DNA of 64,000 bases, taken from the NCBI GenBank assembly GCA_963995525.1, contig OZ023210.1:21745913-21809912 (forward strand), given 5' to 3'. Position 1 is the first letter of the stretch. Every line of letters starts with the position of its first letter. The notes below the pieces were generated by a model. The model did not search any database. It had not been told where the DNA came from and saw only the letters and a program-made list of their open reading frames with translations. The position numbers and the translations under genes were made by a program. Origin of the DNA: Escarpia spicata. Its lineage: Eukaryota > Annelida > Polychaeta > Sabellida > Siboglinidae. This document shows, piece after piece, positions 1 to 11,334 of this stretch.

Positions 1-35
1 TGAACGAACTTCCAAGGTTCAACACGGTTAAATTC
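1..35 (-). repeat. SINE remnant at window edge
   Basis: The first bases (acgaactt..aaggttc.acacgg) match the stretch next to the tRNA-like head of the SINE copies near 2.7 kb and 62.1 kb. Only this piece is visible because the window starts here. Confidence 0.4.
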
Positions 36-331
36 TGCTGTTGGAAATTCTAGAACGAGTTTGGTTTCGTAGAAATCTTGGAAGACAATTGGACTGGGTA
101 GTTCCTACCAGATAGGTTGAATCTAGATGAGAGTGCACACACTTGTGAAACAAATACACCAAATAAGCTGCCATTTATGTTGAATTGTCACATCAATAGA
201 TGCATGTAGTCATCTTCATCCGGTTGTATCATTCACACAATAGTACCTACACAGACGTATTAAGTATGTTGATGTATTTGCCTTCATTGTGCCAGTTAAC
301 GCCAACACGAGTGATTATCATTTCAACTCAC
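36..331. other. non-coding stretch, nothing recognised
   Basis: No coding or repeat signature is seen. It lies directly downstream of the donor of the lectin exon ending at 332, so it is probably intron. Confidence 0.4.
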
Positions 332-559
332 CCATTTTCTCTGCTCGGTTTGTTATGATCACCTCCTTGACCAAGTAGACGGCTTGCAGCTCAACTTGCC
401 ACCAGGCTCCCTTTTCAGATTCGGTATGGGTGCAGCTTTTGGCTGTTCTTAGACTGTTTCTATTGCCATCCACAGCTCTCGAAGACACATCCGGGTAGTA
501 TAATGAGGACATCTGTGTAGGCTTCCCAAGCGCCAGATTGTTTGCCAAGTCCATCTTTA
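332..559 (-). CDS. FTP (F-type lectin) domain, first-half exon
   Basis: This 228-bp exon encodes the N-terminal half of a fucolectin-type domain. An AG acceptor lies just above 559 and a GTGAGT donor just below 332; both ends are phase 1. In order it shows NLALGKPTQMSS (first strand), SSRAVDGN (calcium-loop type), SCTHTE with the His that binds fucose in eel agglutinin, WWQVEL, and NRAEKMG with the first sugar-binding Arg. The Cys of SCTHT should pair with the Cys of LCEVEVYG in a second-half exon, which would lie beyond the window start. No second half is seen between this exon and the next first half at 3363, so the array is irregular here. The ligand residues are intact in this half. Confidence 0.85.
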
Positions 560-589
560 CTGCAACGAAATACGTATCACTTACATACA

Positions 590-627
<38 letters not shown>

Positions 628-2035
628 GACACACACATTATATATATTTATATACACACTTATATATATATACATATATATATAACTCATAATTACATAC
701 AAACGTAAATACATACATATATATATACACTTAATTACATAAACATGCACGGACGTACGCATGCACGCACCCACGCGCTTTAGTTCGATTATAGTTAGAC
801 TATAACTTGCCTTGCTCTGACGAAAAACACGTCGCCAACAGGAACAATGTTTTGAAGGGTAATTGCTGGCCGGGCAATTGACTTTTGCAAAGTACCAGAA
901 TTAATTTCTACCATTTAAACTAAAGTTAACTCTATCATTAAACCGACAGTGGATAAATATATTATAGTTTCATTTATAGTCTTTAATCACCGTTGATACT
1001 ATACCTATCCACACTGTAGAATATCAACTAGTAGCAAAGATAATTTGCTCTCTATTTATCAACTACATATCAACCTTTTTAGTAAAACGATATCTCAAAG
1101 AAGCATAATATTTTTGCTCCATATTATACTGATTTTGTTAGTCATTTTGTATTTGCGTGATCATGTCGGCCATCTGTCATTTTCTCAGTTTCAATTTAGC
1201 ATGACCGTAAGAAAAATTATTACATTTGTTCTGACGGTTTTAAGCAGCTACTATTTCTGAAGTAAATGTTTTTATTTCATGAAAATGTGACAATTAATTA
1301 CAAAGTTATTAAGTTGTGAAGAAAACTGCCACGTGCGTTTTCGTTGGAACTGTTTGCATGGATATGAACAACTGGCTTTTATTACATGCTAATTATGCGA
1401 CAAATTGTGTAAATTTGTAACAGTAAAATCAGCTCTGATGAAATATGTTATGTACTTTGTAAAAAAAAAACTTATACGATAAGCGATTAATGACAAATCT
1501 CTCGTGTTACTTTCTAGGATCCAATACGGCTGCCATATTATGCCAATTAGCTCAACGAAAATACAAAAATTGAATTCGTCATGTGAAAGTACATGTCTAA
1601 CAAATTTGAGGAAAGTAGCTCAATTAGTGATTTATAAGTGTTGTGAAAACAATGAGTACTGGTAAAATAGGGGTACACCAGGTAAATAGAGTGGTCTTAT
1701 TCTTTATAGAACCACTCTAATACTAAACAACTGGTATTCTAACCTACACTTTATTAACACACATTTGGACATCCAAGAACTAGATTCGTGAAGAGCTAAA
1801 CCAGTTTAGGAAGCCGCTTTAAACAACATGCGTTGCATATCTTATTGTAATTACATATGATTGTTAGTACCCTTACAGATTAAGCGAAAAGGAACTTTTA
1901 TTCCCACTCTGAATAAAATATACTCTAAAAATAGTGTTCTGATATTCAACTAAATTTGTAACCCACTCCGTCACTTTATTCAACGCCCCTTTTGGTCACG
2001 CTTTTCTATACAGTTTTTGCACAGTGTGTTATGGC
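560..2035. other. AT-rich intronic/intergenic stretch with TA microsatellites
   Basis: TA-rich simple repeats occur at about 594-624 and 640-735. The rest is AT-rich with short spurious reading frames. No second-half lectin exon is found, although the domain order would predict one between 560 and 3362. Confidence 0.6.
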
Positions 2036-2039
2036 ACCT

Positions 2040-2445
2040 AGCGATCACTGGTGACGTCACCGCAGGTAGCTACACTAGTATTTAGTATGGCGCGCATCTA
2101 TGCGTATTTGGTATGTCAGGCCAGGATTTGTTTTTAGTTTTTGAGTTATTGCCGTTTGAACATCGCGAATGCATAAACCAACAATGTATACCCGGCAGCG
2201 GCAAGGTTGAGCATTCGCGATGTTCAAACGCCAATAACTCCAAAAAGTTAACCCAATTTCTGTGTACATCCAGCGACAAACTTGTAGATAAGATTATTAT
2301 ATTTATGGTGATATCAAAAATATTAAATTCCCCGATTGCAATTTCACGTACTGGCCAACAACAGGCCGCACCGCCGCTCGCCGTACTAAAGGATAAGGCG
2401 CGCTCACCGGCCCTACATATGGTGACGTCAGGAACATCTGACGGT
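2040..2445. repeat. foldback (MITE-like) element, copy 1
   Basis: The ends are loosely inverted around TGACGTCACC and a GGCGCGC block (left near 2055-2100, right near 2390-2435). Inside, 2140-2169 and 2211-2240 form a 30-bp inverted repeat (core CGTTTGAACATCGCGAATGC) with one mismatch. It is followed by the family block CATCCAGCGACAAACTTGT. The same blocks recur near 38.6 kb and 43.6 kb. Reading frames here are by-products of the palindrome. Confidence 0.65.
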
Positions 2446-2520
2446 CTGGTTGATTTGTGACAGGCAAATGACCACGCTTGAGCAGGCTTAGACAATTATT
2501 TTTAAAAAGGAAAGTTCTTA

Positions 2521-2807
2521 TATAGCGCTCAAAGCGTGTTATACTTTATTCCCTGGCAGACCTGTTTAATCGAACACCATCTCGACCTCTCTGGGATGCA
2601 TCCAGCCACGCTGCAATTAATGCGCGAAGACCTTTCGTACACAAATATCCACCAGTCTATAATCAGGTACTTATTCATACAACTGAGTGAACAGGAGCAA
2701 CGTAGACTGAACGAAATTGTCCACGGTTCGACATCACATCACAGGATTCGAACCCGAATTTTCGCGGTCGAGATTCCGAAGCTCTAACCACTGCACCACT
2801 GCGGTCC
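2521..2807 (-). repeat. tRNA-derived SINE, copy 1
   Basis: Read on the minus strand from 2807, it starts GGACCGCAGTGGTGCAGTGG. It has an A-box-like TGGTGCAGTGGTTAGAG (2782-2798) and a B-box GGGTTCGAATC (2745-2755), the internal RNA polymerase III promoter of a tRNA-derived SINE. The tRNA-unrelated body runs to about 2521. A homologous body and head occur at 61.9-62.2 kb and a related head at 36.8-36.9 kb. It is not a functional tRNA gene: there is no consistent acceptor stem and the body continues past the tRNA length. Confidence 0.75.
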
Positions 2808-2809
2808 AC

Positions 2810-3360
2810 ATGCTTGCTGGATGTCTTAGTGACAAGAGTTCGCAATGAACAGGCTTCATATTTAGTACACTACTTGACAAGAGTATTAAATTTACGTATA
2901 CGAAGTTTCAAAGACATTTAAATTTCCTTTAACGTAGTCTTTAATTCCATGAACATTCTCATTGTAAAATAATAATCATTCGTCCATGTCTAACTATACC
3001 TGCCATTCACAAAATCATTTAACAACGTACCCTCTATGTTAACATGTAAATATTGCTTCATACATAATATTAAGTTAACTATGATACACAGTACGTCTCG
3101 TCTCCAAGAATGCCACCCTTCTTTTTTTACCCGCAACACTGCAAATACAGGAATCAACTAGGTATTAGTGTGTTAATTACATTCTCGCTCTTAATCTGTG
3201 ACATCATAGTCCAATACGCAATAACGCAATAATCTTCATAAAGAGGGACAACTCTGTAACACGAACACATGCATAAATATAAGCTTTGCCTGCATGTATT
3301 TATTTGCGACATTACAACTCAAAACAATACCAAATTTAACGACTGTATCTGTTTTCACTT
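2810..3360. other. non-coding stretch, nothing recognised
   Basis: AT-rich sequence without a recognisable exon or repeat. It lies between the SINE and the lectin exon at 3363. Confidence 0.45.
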
Positions 3361-3362
3361 AC

Positions 3363-3575
3363 TGGTCTCGGCGGTTATAGTCACGCTCCAGATTATATAC
3401 ACCACTTCGAATTCAACCTGCCACCATGCGTGACCATCCCTGCTGCCTGCGATAGCACAGCTTCCTTGGTAAGGATTCACCGCTCTTGAAGATACATGTG
3501 GCGAATAAAGTATTCTTGACTGCTTAGTCGGCTTCCCGAGAGCCAGGTTGTGTGCCGGAGTTTGCAATTCACTCA
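3363..3575 (-). CDS. FTP domain, degenerate first-half exon
   Basis: This 213-bp exon has an AG acceptor just above 3575, a GTAAGT donor just below 3363, and phase 1 at both ends. It opens with a clear NLALGKPT and SSRAV, but the calcium-loop DGN is replaced (SSRAVNPYQGSC). The NR that supplies the first fucose-binding Arg is gone (TITAET), and the His after the conserved Cys is not in its usual place. WWQVEF is kept. The frame stays open upstream of the acceptor and looks like a signal peptide, but it starts at TTG right after a stop, so I treat that part as intron. The splice sites are intact, so it may be expressed as a non-binding domain or be a decaying copy. No matching second half lies between it and 560. 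Confidence 0.7.
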
Positions 3576-3674
3576 CTGTAATTATTGCAAGTAGACACAC
3601 AACATGGATAATACGTTGTCTTGACAATTAGGCAAATGTATCAAGCTAACGCAACCACTTACATAATATAAAAT

Positions 3675-3850
<176 letters not shown>

Positions 3851-3961
3851 ATGTATTACAATAGCATTAAATCATGAACATGACAGCAACTGAGCAAAGA
3901 TGATCAGTGTGGTTCTATCTTCGTAACATTAAAACAACTGTATGAACTTACAACCACATGA

Positions 3962-4108
<147 letters not shown>

Positions 4109-4179
4109 CATCCATGCATATACATGCATATATATATATATATGTATATATATATACATACATACATACACACTTATAT

Positions 4180-4860
4180 TTAGAGGCCAAATAAAGAAGT
4201 ATTTCATGTATGTAGTATTTTTGTATTGCCAGATGCACGCTGAAGTAGCTGACTTCAGGGGACCCCTTAACAAAACATGTTATATAAATGCCTATAGAAT
4301 ATATCCTATAGAATATATTCTATATGATTGTTGCGGGAATGTTTTCTATATAATTATATAGAATTTAAGTATAATCCTATAACAATTACATGTCCAAGAA
4401 CATTTTTAGAATATGTAGAATAGTCTAGTCTATATAATTCTATAGAAATTGACTTGTCCATAGAAATTCCATAAGATTGCATTCAAATGTCTGTATAATT
4501 TTATTTTATGTAATGTTTAATGTTGCATCAATTTTTGTTTTTAATTCTACATACATTTTAAAGAATCGTATAGATTTATACAACTTTTTTTACATATTTC
4601 TATATATTAAAAAAATACAAAAAGCCGCCGCCTTATCACCAAAACATTATTTCATTGACACATCGGCGAGTGTCCTACACAAAGTTTCCTATACAAAATC
4701 ACTGTTATACTGTTATGGAGCATAATCGAGCGCACAGATGCACGCTTACACACACTCGTCACATAGTGTCAAGTACATAAATACACTATTTGCAGGCCCA
4801 CAACAATCGCATGCATCAGAGTTACTAGTATAATGTCAAACCGAAATAAAGCACCATTAA
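4180..4860. other. AT-rich stretch with tatagaat-type cryptic repeats
   Basis: About 4290-4470 holds many degenerate copies of tatagaat/attctata, giving weak local palindromes. No coding signature is seen. Confidence 0.5.
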
Positions 4861-4869
4861 CTTACTAAC

Positions 4870-5073
4870 CGTAGTATCCGTGTACTTCCACTTCACACAA
4901 AAGAAGGACTTCCACGGCGTTACCACCAATTTGTATTTTGATGTTGTGCCCATACACGTCGGCCGGACAGGGGATCCTTGTCTCACCCGCTCCTAATGCT
5001 CCAGGCACATTTGCACAGGTTGTTTTTTGTTTCTCTAGGAGTGCCATTATGGAAAATTTGTGAAGTCTTTCCG
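4870..5073 (-). CDS. FTP domain, second-half exon
   Basis: A 204-bp exon with acceptor AG above 5073, donor GTTAGT below 4870, and phase 1 at both ends. It begins ERLHKF, where the Arg matches the second fucose-binding Arg (position 86 of eel agglutinin). It then has TTCANV and TRIPC, the internal disulfide pair of the family, and ends LLLCEVEVHGYYG, the closing strand whose Cys pairs with the first-half SC.HT Cys. The upstream neighbour on this strand is the first half at 6548-6778, so the two should form one domain. Their junction codon reads CCG (Pro), giving NRVDYKPERL. The pair keeps both Arg but not the His. Confidence 0.85.
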
Positions 5074-5079
5074 CTGTTA

Positions 5080-6540
5080 CCAACAGAATAGTCACGTGTG
5101 TAATATACCCCCAAAGCAGCGTACGAAATAAATACGTATTATTGCGCCGTATTAGACGTGTTTGTACATTAATTTGCAATGCTGTAGGCGAATCTGGTGT
5201 AAAGTTAACCATCTGAATAAAATAAAATTTGGAGTGGAGCCACCTACCTATGGAGTGGCACACAGGTGCCCCATGTTGTCCTGCATTGAATGAAGTGATG
5301 GCCAATACCAACCAACACATTTTGACATTTGCATAAACAAACCAATATGATATGTTAAGCACTCGTTTTCATTCGTAGTACTGTTATTGATATTTGGTGA
5401 TGATAATGGTAACTACATGTAATGAAGATTTTCAAACATGCAAATGTAGTTTATGCATATTAGTTTCACGCGTGCTCAGAAGTCACGTGATTTGGGAAAT
5501 ATGTCCAGGTGCGTATTACTACATGGGATTATGTAAGAAATTGGTTGTCGTGCATTGGTAAAATGGAGTGATTTGTTGGTTCACTAAAATCGTTCCAGGT
5601 GAAGGTTAACGATGTGTTGTTAGCTATATAAATATCGGAATGCAGAGCGGCTAAAGTTGTTACCAGCACTTACCGACGAAACTGTCTGGTGGTCTGATTA
5701 AACACGTCAAGCCAAGGGCATTATTGACAATCTGCGTGACACAACTTACGTTTGTGAGCAACCGCTTTCGAAGATGAACCTCGTGAAATGAAAAAAGAGG
5801 ACACAGCTAACCGACGGACGGACACTTAGATGTTGCAATGAGTCTCGCAGGAACATGCCTGATCTCACATATGTTGCACATGATGGTGCAGAAACAACAC
5901 CAGGCGTAGTCAAAATACCAATTAAGTCATCCAACACCATCCCCCTTGGGACTCCCAAAACATCCATCTGTACCCGCTAGAGACCTCGAGCAAAATTCTT
6001 TTCCTTTGAGCGGAACTATATTTCCTCAGCGCGAGGATGCAAACGCTCTCATCGCAAGACCAGCCTCTGAGCTTTAAATGTGTGGCCCGCTTACGTAGTC
6101 CAAGTCGCTTTCATGACCTTCCATTCCAAAAGGGTGCCGGCCCCTCATGTACATGAAAGCATGTTTTAAATGTGTTTTCAACCTTCTCGCGGTTTTCCTG
6201 GACACTAATGTCACAATTTACAAAAAACTTACATCACTGAAAAGCTCAAACAAATAGTGAATAATTTAAAACGCTAATAAACGGTTACACGAAATATAAT
6301 GCTTACAAACTAGACTGCTGTTTCCTGTTCGGGGAATTGGAAAGGGTACCAAGTTGCGACATCAGACTTTCTATTGCAATGGCTATGTCCGTGCAATAGA
6401 TTGCATTGACATTGCTTCAACATGGTTATTCCAGTAACCTGGTATAATATTCGTTGCAATATAATCATAGTTGCGAGCTGTTAGCTGCTATTAACTCTGA
6501 GATACATAGACCAAAGATATATTATTTCCCTTTCTCATCC
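5080..6540. other. intronic stretch, nothing recognised
   Basis: No repeat or exon is recognised. A 73-codon frame at 5746-5967 on the minus strand has no family features. This spacer should be the intron joining the first half at 6548 to the second half ending at 5073. Confidence 0.45.
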
Positions 6541-6547
6541 AACTTAC

Positions 6548-6778
6548 GTTTGTAGTCTACCCGATTTGTTAGTACTACGTCAAGGATCAAGTAGACGGCC
6601 TGAAGGTCAACCATCCACCACGGACGAACGCCGGATGCATACATGCAGGACATTCCACTCCATAGCGAAGAATGATTCCCATCTACTGCTCTAGAAGCAA
6701 CTGCATTGTACGTTGTAGCAGATTGTGTTGCCGGCTTATTTAGAGCCACGCTGTGCCGAAAACCTTTTTCTGGCATTT
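6548..6778 (-). CDS. FTP domain, first-half exon (His replaced by Tyr)
   Basis: A 231-bp exon with acceptor AG above 6778, donor GTAAGT below 6548, and phase 1 at both ends. It shows RHSVALNKPATQS, ASRAVDGNHSS (calcium loop), SGMSCMYAS, WWMVDLQAVY and TNRVDYK. The fucose-contacting His that follows the conserved Cys by two residues is a Tyr here, while the first Arg (NR) and the RxD arrangement are kept. It pairs with the second half at 4870-5073. Confidence 0.85.
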
Positions 6779-6779
6779 C

Positions 6780-7795
6780 TGCAACAATGTTCTCTAGAAA
6801 AGCATAGTATATTGCAAACATGTAAGTAAATACTTCCAAATAGCTATCATAGTATTTTATATACACTACCAATTGGTAGATCAGAGGCCAATGGTCCAAG
6901 GTGGCGAGTGAACCTCGGCGCCTGGTACGATATACTGTTATTATGTGTCAAAATTAGCATATTAATATATACCTGTATATTATATATTGTGTTACATATC
7001 ATGACTTCGCATCCACGTAATAATAATTATACACATTGATGTATATTTGTCACTAGTAATATCTTGTTAATTAAAGGCCTCTTGTGTGCATGATCTAAAT
7101 ATGGAGCATTAATGACCCGTATACGTGATAACCAATTAAATACAATTGGTTTTTTTTTAAACAAATAAACTTTCTTCAGCACGATTATACTTTATATTTC
7201 GTAGAATTCAATATTGCAGTGATCACCCTTATTATGATATACATAATATATACTACATGTGTCCAGTGAGAATGAGCCAGAGTGAAAATAAACTTTACAT
7301 TTCTGCATTTTGTATAATTATTCTTGCTAAGAGATTACTGTTCAAAATGATAGCTGTGTACAGTACTTTATAATACCATAATCAAAATACAACATTTACA
7401 CGAATATGTAATGTTTAGTGTATTATACCTTTACGTCATTTAAAACAAATAAATCTGTAAAATGTACATGTGGACAAAGTATCGCACAAATCGAGATGGA
7501 TTTATGGATTAAAGCTGTCCTCGTGGCCTTGAACCGCATGGAGTGTAGCTTTCTCTGGTTAAGATGCTTGCTATGCATATGTGTGTGCTACGTGTACTGA
7601 TACAAGAGAACAAGAAATACATGTTTTGGTTCGGGTTCAATAAACAGGCCGAGAGTTAGATTTCGGTACAACCGACTGGTGGTTCACAAACCAGTGCACA
7701 GGATTTTTGGAGCGCTCCCTAAGATTGATTATTTATACATATTCTGGAAAATTGCTCTTCCTCGCGCAAAACCGGGCAATTCAGCTACGGTTGGC
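6780..7795. other. spacer between domain units, nothing recognised
   Basis: AT-rich sequence. A 60-codon frame at 7418-7600 has no recognisable features. Confidence 0.45.
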
Positions 7796-7799
7796 CCAC

Positions 7800-8006
7800 C
7801 TTGCGTCCCATATACTTCCACTTCACAAAGTATGAGGTTGACAGCTGTAGTTGCATTTTGTCTGATCTTGATGACACTGCCGACGGTTCCAGGCCAACAA
7901 GGTATCCGTTTAGTCTCGCCTTCTTTCAGAGCATACACTATCACGTCGCATGTTGAAACTTCGGTCTGCTTCAGTGCTTCTATGACGATATCATGTAACC
8001 AGTCCC
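7800..8006 (-). CDS. FTP domain, second-half exon (Arg replaced by Trp)
   Basis: A 207-bp exon with acceptor AG above 8006 (GTTACCAACAG), donor GTGGGC below 7800 (consensus GT, weaker flank), and phase 1 at both ends. It begins GDWLHDIVIEALKQTE; Trp stands where the second fucose-binding Arg is expected. STCDV and RIPC supply the internal disulfide, and LILCEVEVYGTQ closes the domain. Its upstream partner is the first half at 19679-19909, across an 11.7-kb intron filled with transposons. Confidence 0.85.
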
Positions 8007-8517
8007 CTGTTGGTAACATAACATAAAGCATAGCCATATAAGGTACGCAACTACTTGGCATTCTGTATGAAACCTCAATATTAACGGTAAAAACGCCCAA
8101 AAGTGTACAATTGAAGTTTCAGTTTGGGTCCCAAAAAATTGTCTTTGATTCATTTCAAATTGGGCACGAGGATAGAAGAAGTACAGGTGGATATGGAATC
8201 AAAATATTTTCACACAAGGACTGTTTTTTTCTGAATACGGGGTACAGTTTATAAGCATCATATGATATCCGCCAGAAAGGATATAGACATCCTCACCGAG
8301 CTAGAACACAACTAAATGTAACGTTATCTGACCAAATTATGTTTCTACTGAGAAATGTATAGTAAATGTCAATAAATATTATTCTGTATGATAGTTAGTT
8401 TGCTGTCCTTCCAAATTGTATTACATATTGAATACTTTATTGTTAATCTTTCTTTTAATGATGTTTATTCAAACGATTTGGGAGAAAGTAAGATATATAA
8501 ACCACTTTGGGGATATT

Positions 8518-9110
8518 GTACACCATCTTGTGAGGATAAATAACCTTACTTACATAATATATAATAAAATCATTAATACTGTTTAGAGAGCAAAACGTGT
8601 GATGTTGAAACATATGCACATGCATTCTTGATTAAACTGATGACAATAATTAGTTTTCCACACTGAAACGACCGGTCCAGTAACAGTACTGGTATTCTGG
8701 TTATCCGGTTTACAAGAGCAACCCGTTACGGACATTGCAATTAGGGAGAGATTACAAACAACATGCTTTGTTTCCATATAGATATGTACTGTTTCTTATG
8801 TTTCATTCTGTAAAAAAGTAACACTTAAACCCATTTTTAGATATTATACATCGTATCTAAATAATCTTACTTACGTAATGTATAATAACAATCATTAATA
8901 ATGTTAAGAGAACAAAAGGTATAATGCAGAAACTCGTGCAAATGCACTTGTTGGCCAAACTGATAACAATAGTGATTTTTCCACATTGAAACGGTCGGTG
9001 AGTCACAGACCGTTTCAATGTGGAAAAATCATTATTGTTTTGTCACCGACGGTGACAATACTGGTCTTCCGGTTATCCGGTTTATAAGAGCGATGCGTTA
9101 AGGAGATTAC
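8518..9110. repeat. tandem duplication (about 300-bp unit), second copy with hairpin
   Basis: About 8518-8740 and 8842-9110 are diverged copies: both carry cttactta-type starts, aatcattaat, ctgat.acaat, a ccacactgaaacg-like block, and ccggttatccggttta near the end. The second copy holds extra sequence at 8966-9036, where ATTTTTCCACATTGAAACGG is followed by its inverted copy after about 11 bases. No reading frame of note. Confidence 0.6.
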
Positions 9111-9289
9111 ACTTTACGGGGCTTACCAACAACTCACTATCCGCAATTTCTCATTACTGCGTAGCAGCAGGTAATCGACTAATATGCCAAATGATCGAGT
9201 TTCGAATATATTCAGTGTCCAACAGCCAAGTGAAACATATATATTATTCCTTGGGAAAATTGTCTGAAAGGCAAGTGCAATTGCACTTG

Positions 9290-9840
9290 TGATCTCATTT
9301 GGGGAACATCCTAGAATGTTCCGGGTGGACTGGTCTTCTAGCAGGCGATGGTGTAGCGACTAGCGGCATGGCCTATTCCTTCCTGAAAGTGGCGCACATC
9401 ATTCAATTGCGACGTGCTTACCAAGTCATCGCAGCTGCTTTGGCCGTGCTACAGAAAACAGCAATTGGTGCATCAAAGAGCTCGGGCGAAGCGGTGAAGA
9501 AAGGGAGGGAGAAAATTATACAAAATGTCCTAATATTCACTTTCTATTTCATCTTACGAATGAAACAGTGTTGTTATATTCGTCAGAGCGCATCGCAAGA
9601 ATAATTGCCTCCCCCCAGATCCGCCGATAAAAAAGGAAGCTGGAGAAAAAGAAAGGCAAGTGGCTGCGAACATCAAGTCGGACGGAACACGGTTTGGCAA
9701 GATGTATATTGAAAAACAAGTCACGGATAACATGCACCGCCCTGTGTTTTTCTCGCACGAGAACCAACCTTTTCCGCCTTCTCTGTTACAGTTTGGGGAC
9801 GTGCGTGTCTATAAAGTCCGACCTGTTGTCCTATATTGTA
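9290..9840 (+). pseudogene. fragments of a transposon-type protein (same family as 16.5-18.65 kb)
   Basis: Two frames separated by frameshifts resemble pieces of a large uncharacterised protein family that is common in invertebrate transposon-like loci. The first (about 9299-9480) contains CSGWTGLLAGDGVATSG and SFLKVAHIIQLRRAYQV. The second (about 9660-9830) contains FSHENQPFPPSLLQFG. The equivalent motif in the element at 15.7-19.3 kb is KFENQREPPSLSDQG (17283-17327), which ties the two loci together from within this window. The family link comes from remembered sequence patterns. No intact start-to-stop gene exists here, so it is a relic. Confidence 0.45.
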
Positions 9841-9849
9841 TGCATATAT

Positions 9850-10455
9850 GTATATACATCCATATAGCACCCAGTGGGTCCAATGGTACAGTGTATTACT
9901 GTTTACACTGCCTGCTCGGCGTATCTAACACACCCGACCGGGAAGCAACTACGGCCGCTGGGAACACAATCTAGTGGTTTAGAGATACATACCACACCAC
10001 CACTCTGTGAGTCCACGACAGGTTACACATTTACACCCTGTAGTCAGCTGTAAATATACCCTGTTGTCAGTATGTCCAAACACATTTCCATGTATGTTGC
10101 CTCTCTGTCTGCTACCGTAATTTATCTAGTATGAAGTACATTAGACTAATATAATATATAAAAAATGTATAACATAATAATATTTTTTATTCTACCATGT
10201 TTCTGTTTACATTTGTAATTGTATGCGTTGCACACCCAGAAACACAATTTCGCTGCGAGGTTCATTAACGTATTTTTTATCTTTACTGCTTAAATCGTAC
10301 GACCTCCCCGACTTTGTCCGTAATCTTTGCTTTCAATGTACAAGAGTGTCGTCGTTCTACAACGAAAATACAATGAACGGCCCTGATTTGGTGATTCCTC
10401 CGTGTTCAATTAGTTTAAGGAATTTTGTCGGTTAGACCTTATTTATTTATGACAT
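9850..10455. other. non-coding stretch, nothing recognised
   Basis: No repeat or gene signature was recognised. A 70-codon frame at 10223-10435 has no family features. Confidence 0.4.
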
Positions 10456-10461
10456 GTTGTT

Positions 10462-11000
10462 GTATTGCTGAACATTCTTCAGGTAGTTCATTTCTGTGCA
10501 AATGTAGTCATGCCTATGTGGAGGGAGTCTCAGAGAGAGTATGTCGAGTACTGAGAAGTATGGAGTAGCAACAGCCATGCGTCCCCACACCACCATCAGG
10601 CGCCTATTGGTACACCCTAAAGACAAAGTGGAGCCAGAAGAACAGGGCGAACTGGTGTACCAAATACAATGCAAGAACTGTGGTGCTGAATATATTGGGG
10701 AGACGTGAAGATTGTTCAAAACGAAACTTGAGGAGCATAGAAAGGATGTCGTCAACACAAGGAAAGATACATACACGAGGAGCGAAAAAAAGATCAATGT
10801 CGACCATCAACAAATCCGCCCTCACAGACCACGCAACAACACAAAATCATATCATAGGCTGCGAGGGAGCGATAATAGTGGACAAAAATGCCAACAGAAG
10901 AACGCAGCAAATAAAATAAGCCATGTAGATCAGAAAGGCCAGGACACCAGTCGATCGAAACGAGGGGAATTACGAACTATCTCACATGTATGATGACGTC
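10462..11000 (+). pseudogene. Penelope-like element, 3' fragment with GIY-YIG endonuclease domain
   Basis: Read across frameshifts, it shows the end of a Penelope-like reverse transcriptase (YVEGVSERV, then ATAMRPHTTIRRLLVHPKDK). The GIY-YIG-type part follows: ELVYQIQCKNCGAEYIGET, RLFKTKLEEHRKDV and, in another frame, KSALTDHATTQNHIIG, VDKNANRRTQQIK and a tail EGNYELSHVYDDV. YIGET is the YIG half of the motif and R-x5-EH the following conserved region. A TGA after GET and several frame changes show that it is dead. The reverse transcriptase core is missing upstream. Confidence 0.75.
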
Positions 11001-11334
11001 ATACGTCACATGTACTGGTGAAGTTGATGTGTCACATCGCCGAAAGTCTCTACAAGGTAAATTCACGTATTGGATATGTTTAAAACAACTAATTTGCATG
11101 TTGTTATATATGTACGTTGTTTTATTACCAAACTAACTGTTTGAAGGCATGTGTCGCCAAGCAATTCCTGCGACCGCAATTTGGGTAGCTGACACAAAAA
11201 ATCAAGAACCGCTGGCTTTCAGTTAACTCATTTATGTGCATAGCTCAAAGAAGTCTTAAGAAACAGTCCAGAAGGAGTGTATGCCTATACATAAGCACAT
11301 CCTGGTATAGATACATACTTATTTAATGTATCCC

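Noticed and set aside
2075..2495. Overlapping frames of 64-137 codons on both strands
   Set aside because: They result from the inverted repeat of the foldback element and have no family features.
2700..2807. tRNA gene on the minus strand
   Set aside because: A- and B-boxes are present, but a SINE body follows, homologous copies exist at 62 kb, and no proper acceptor stem is formed.
3576..3627. Signal-peptide-like stretch in front of the lectin exon at 3363-3575
   Set aside because: The hydrophobic frame begins at TTG directly after an in-frame TAA, with no ATG, while a good acceptor TTACAG at the standard exon position explains the exon without it.
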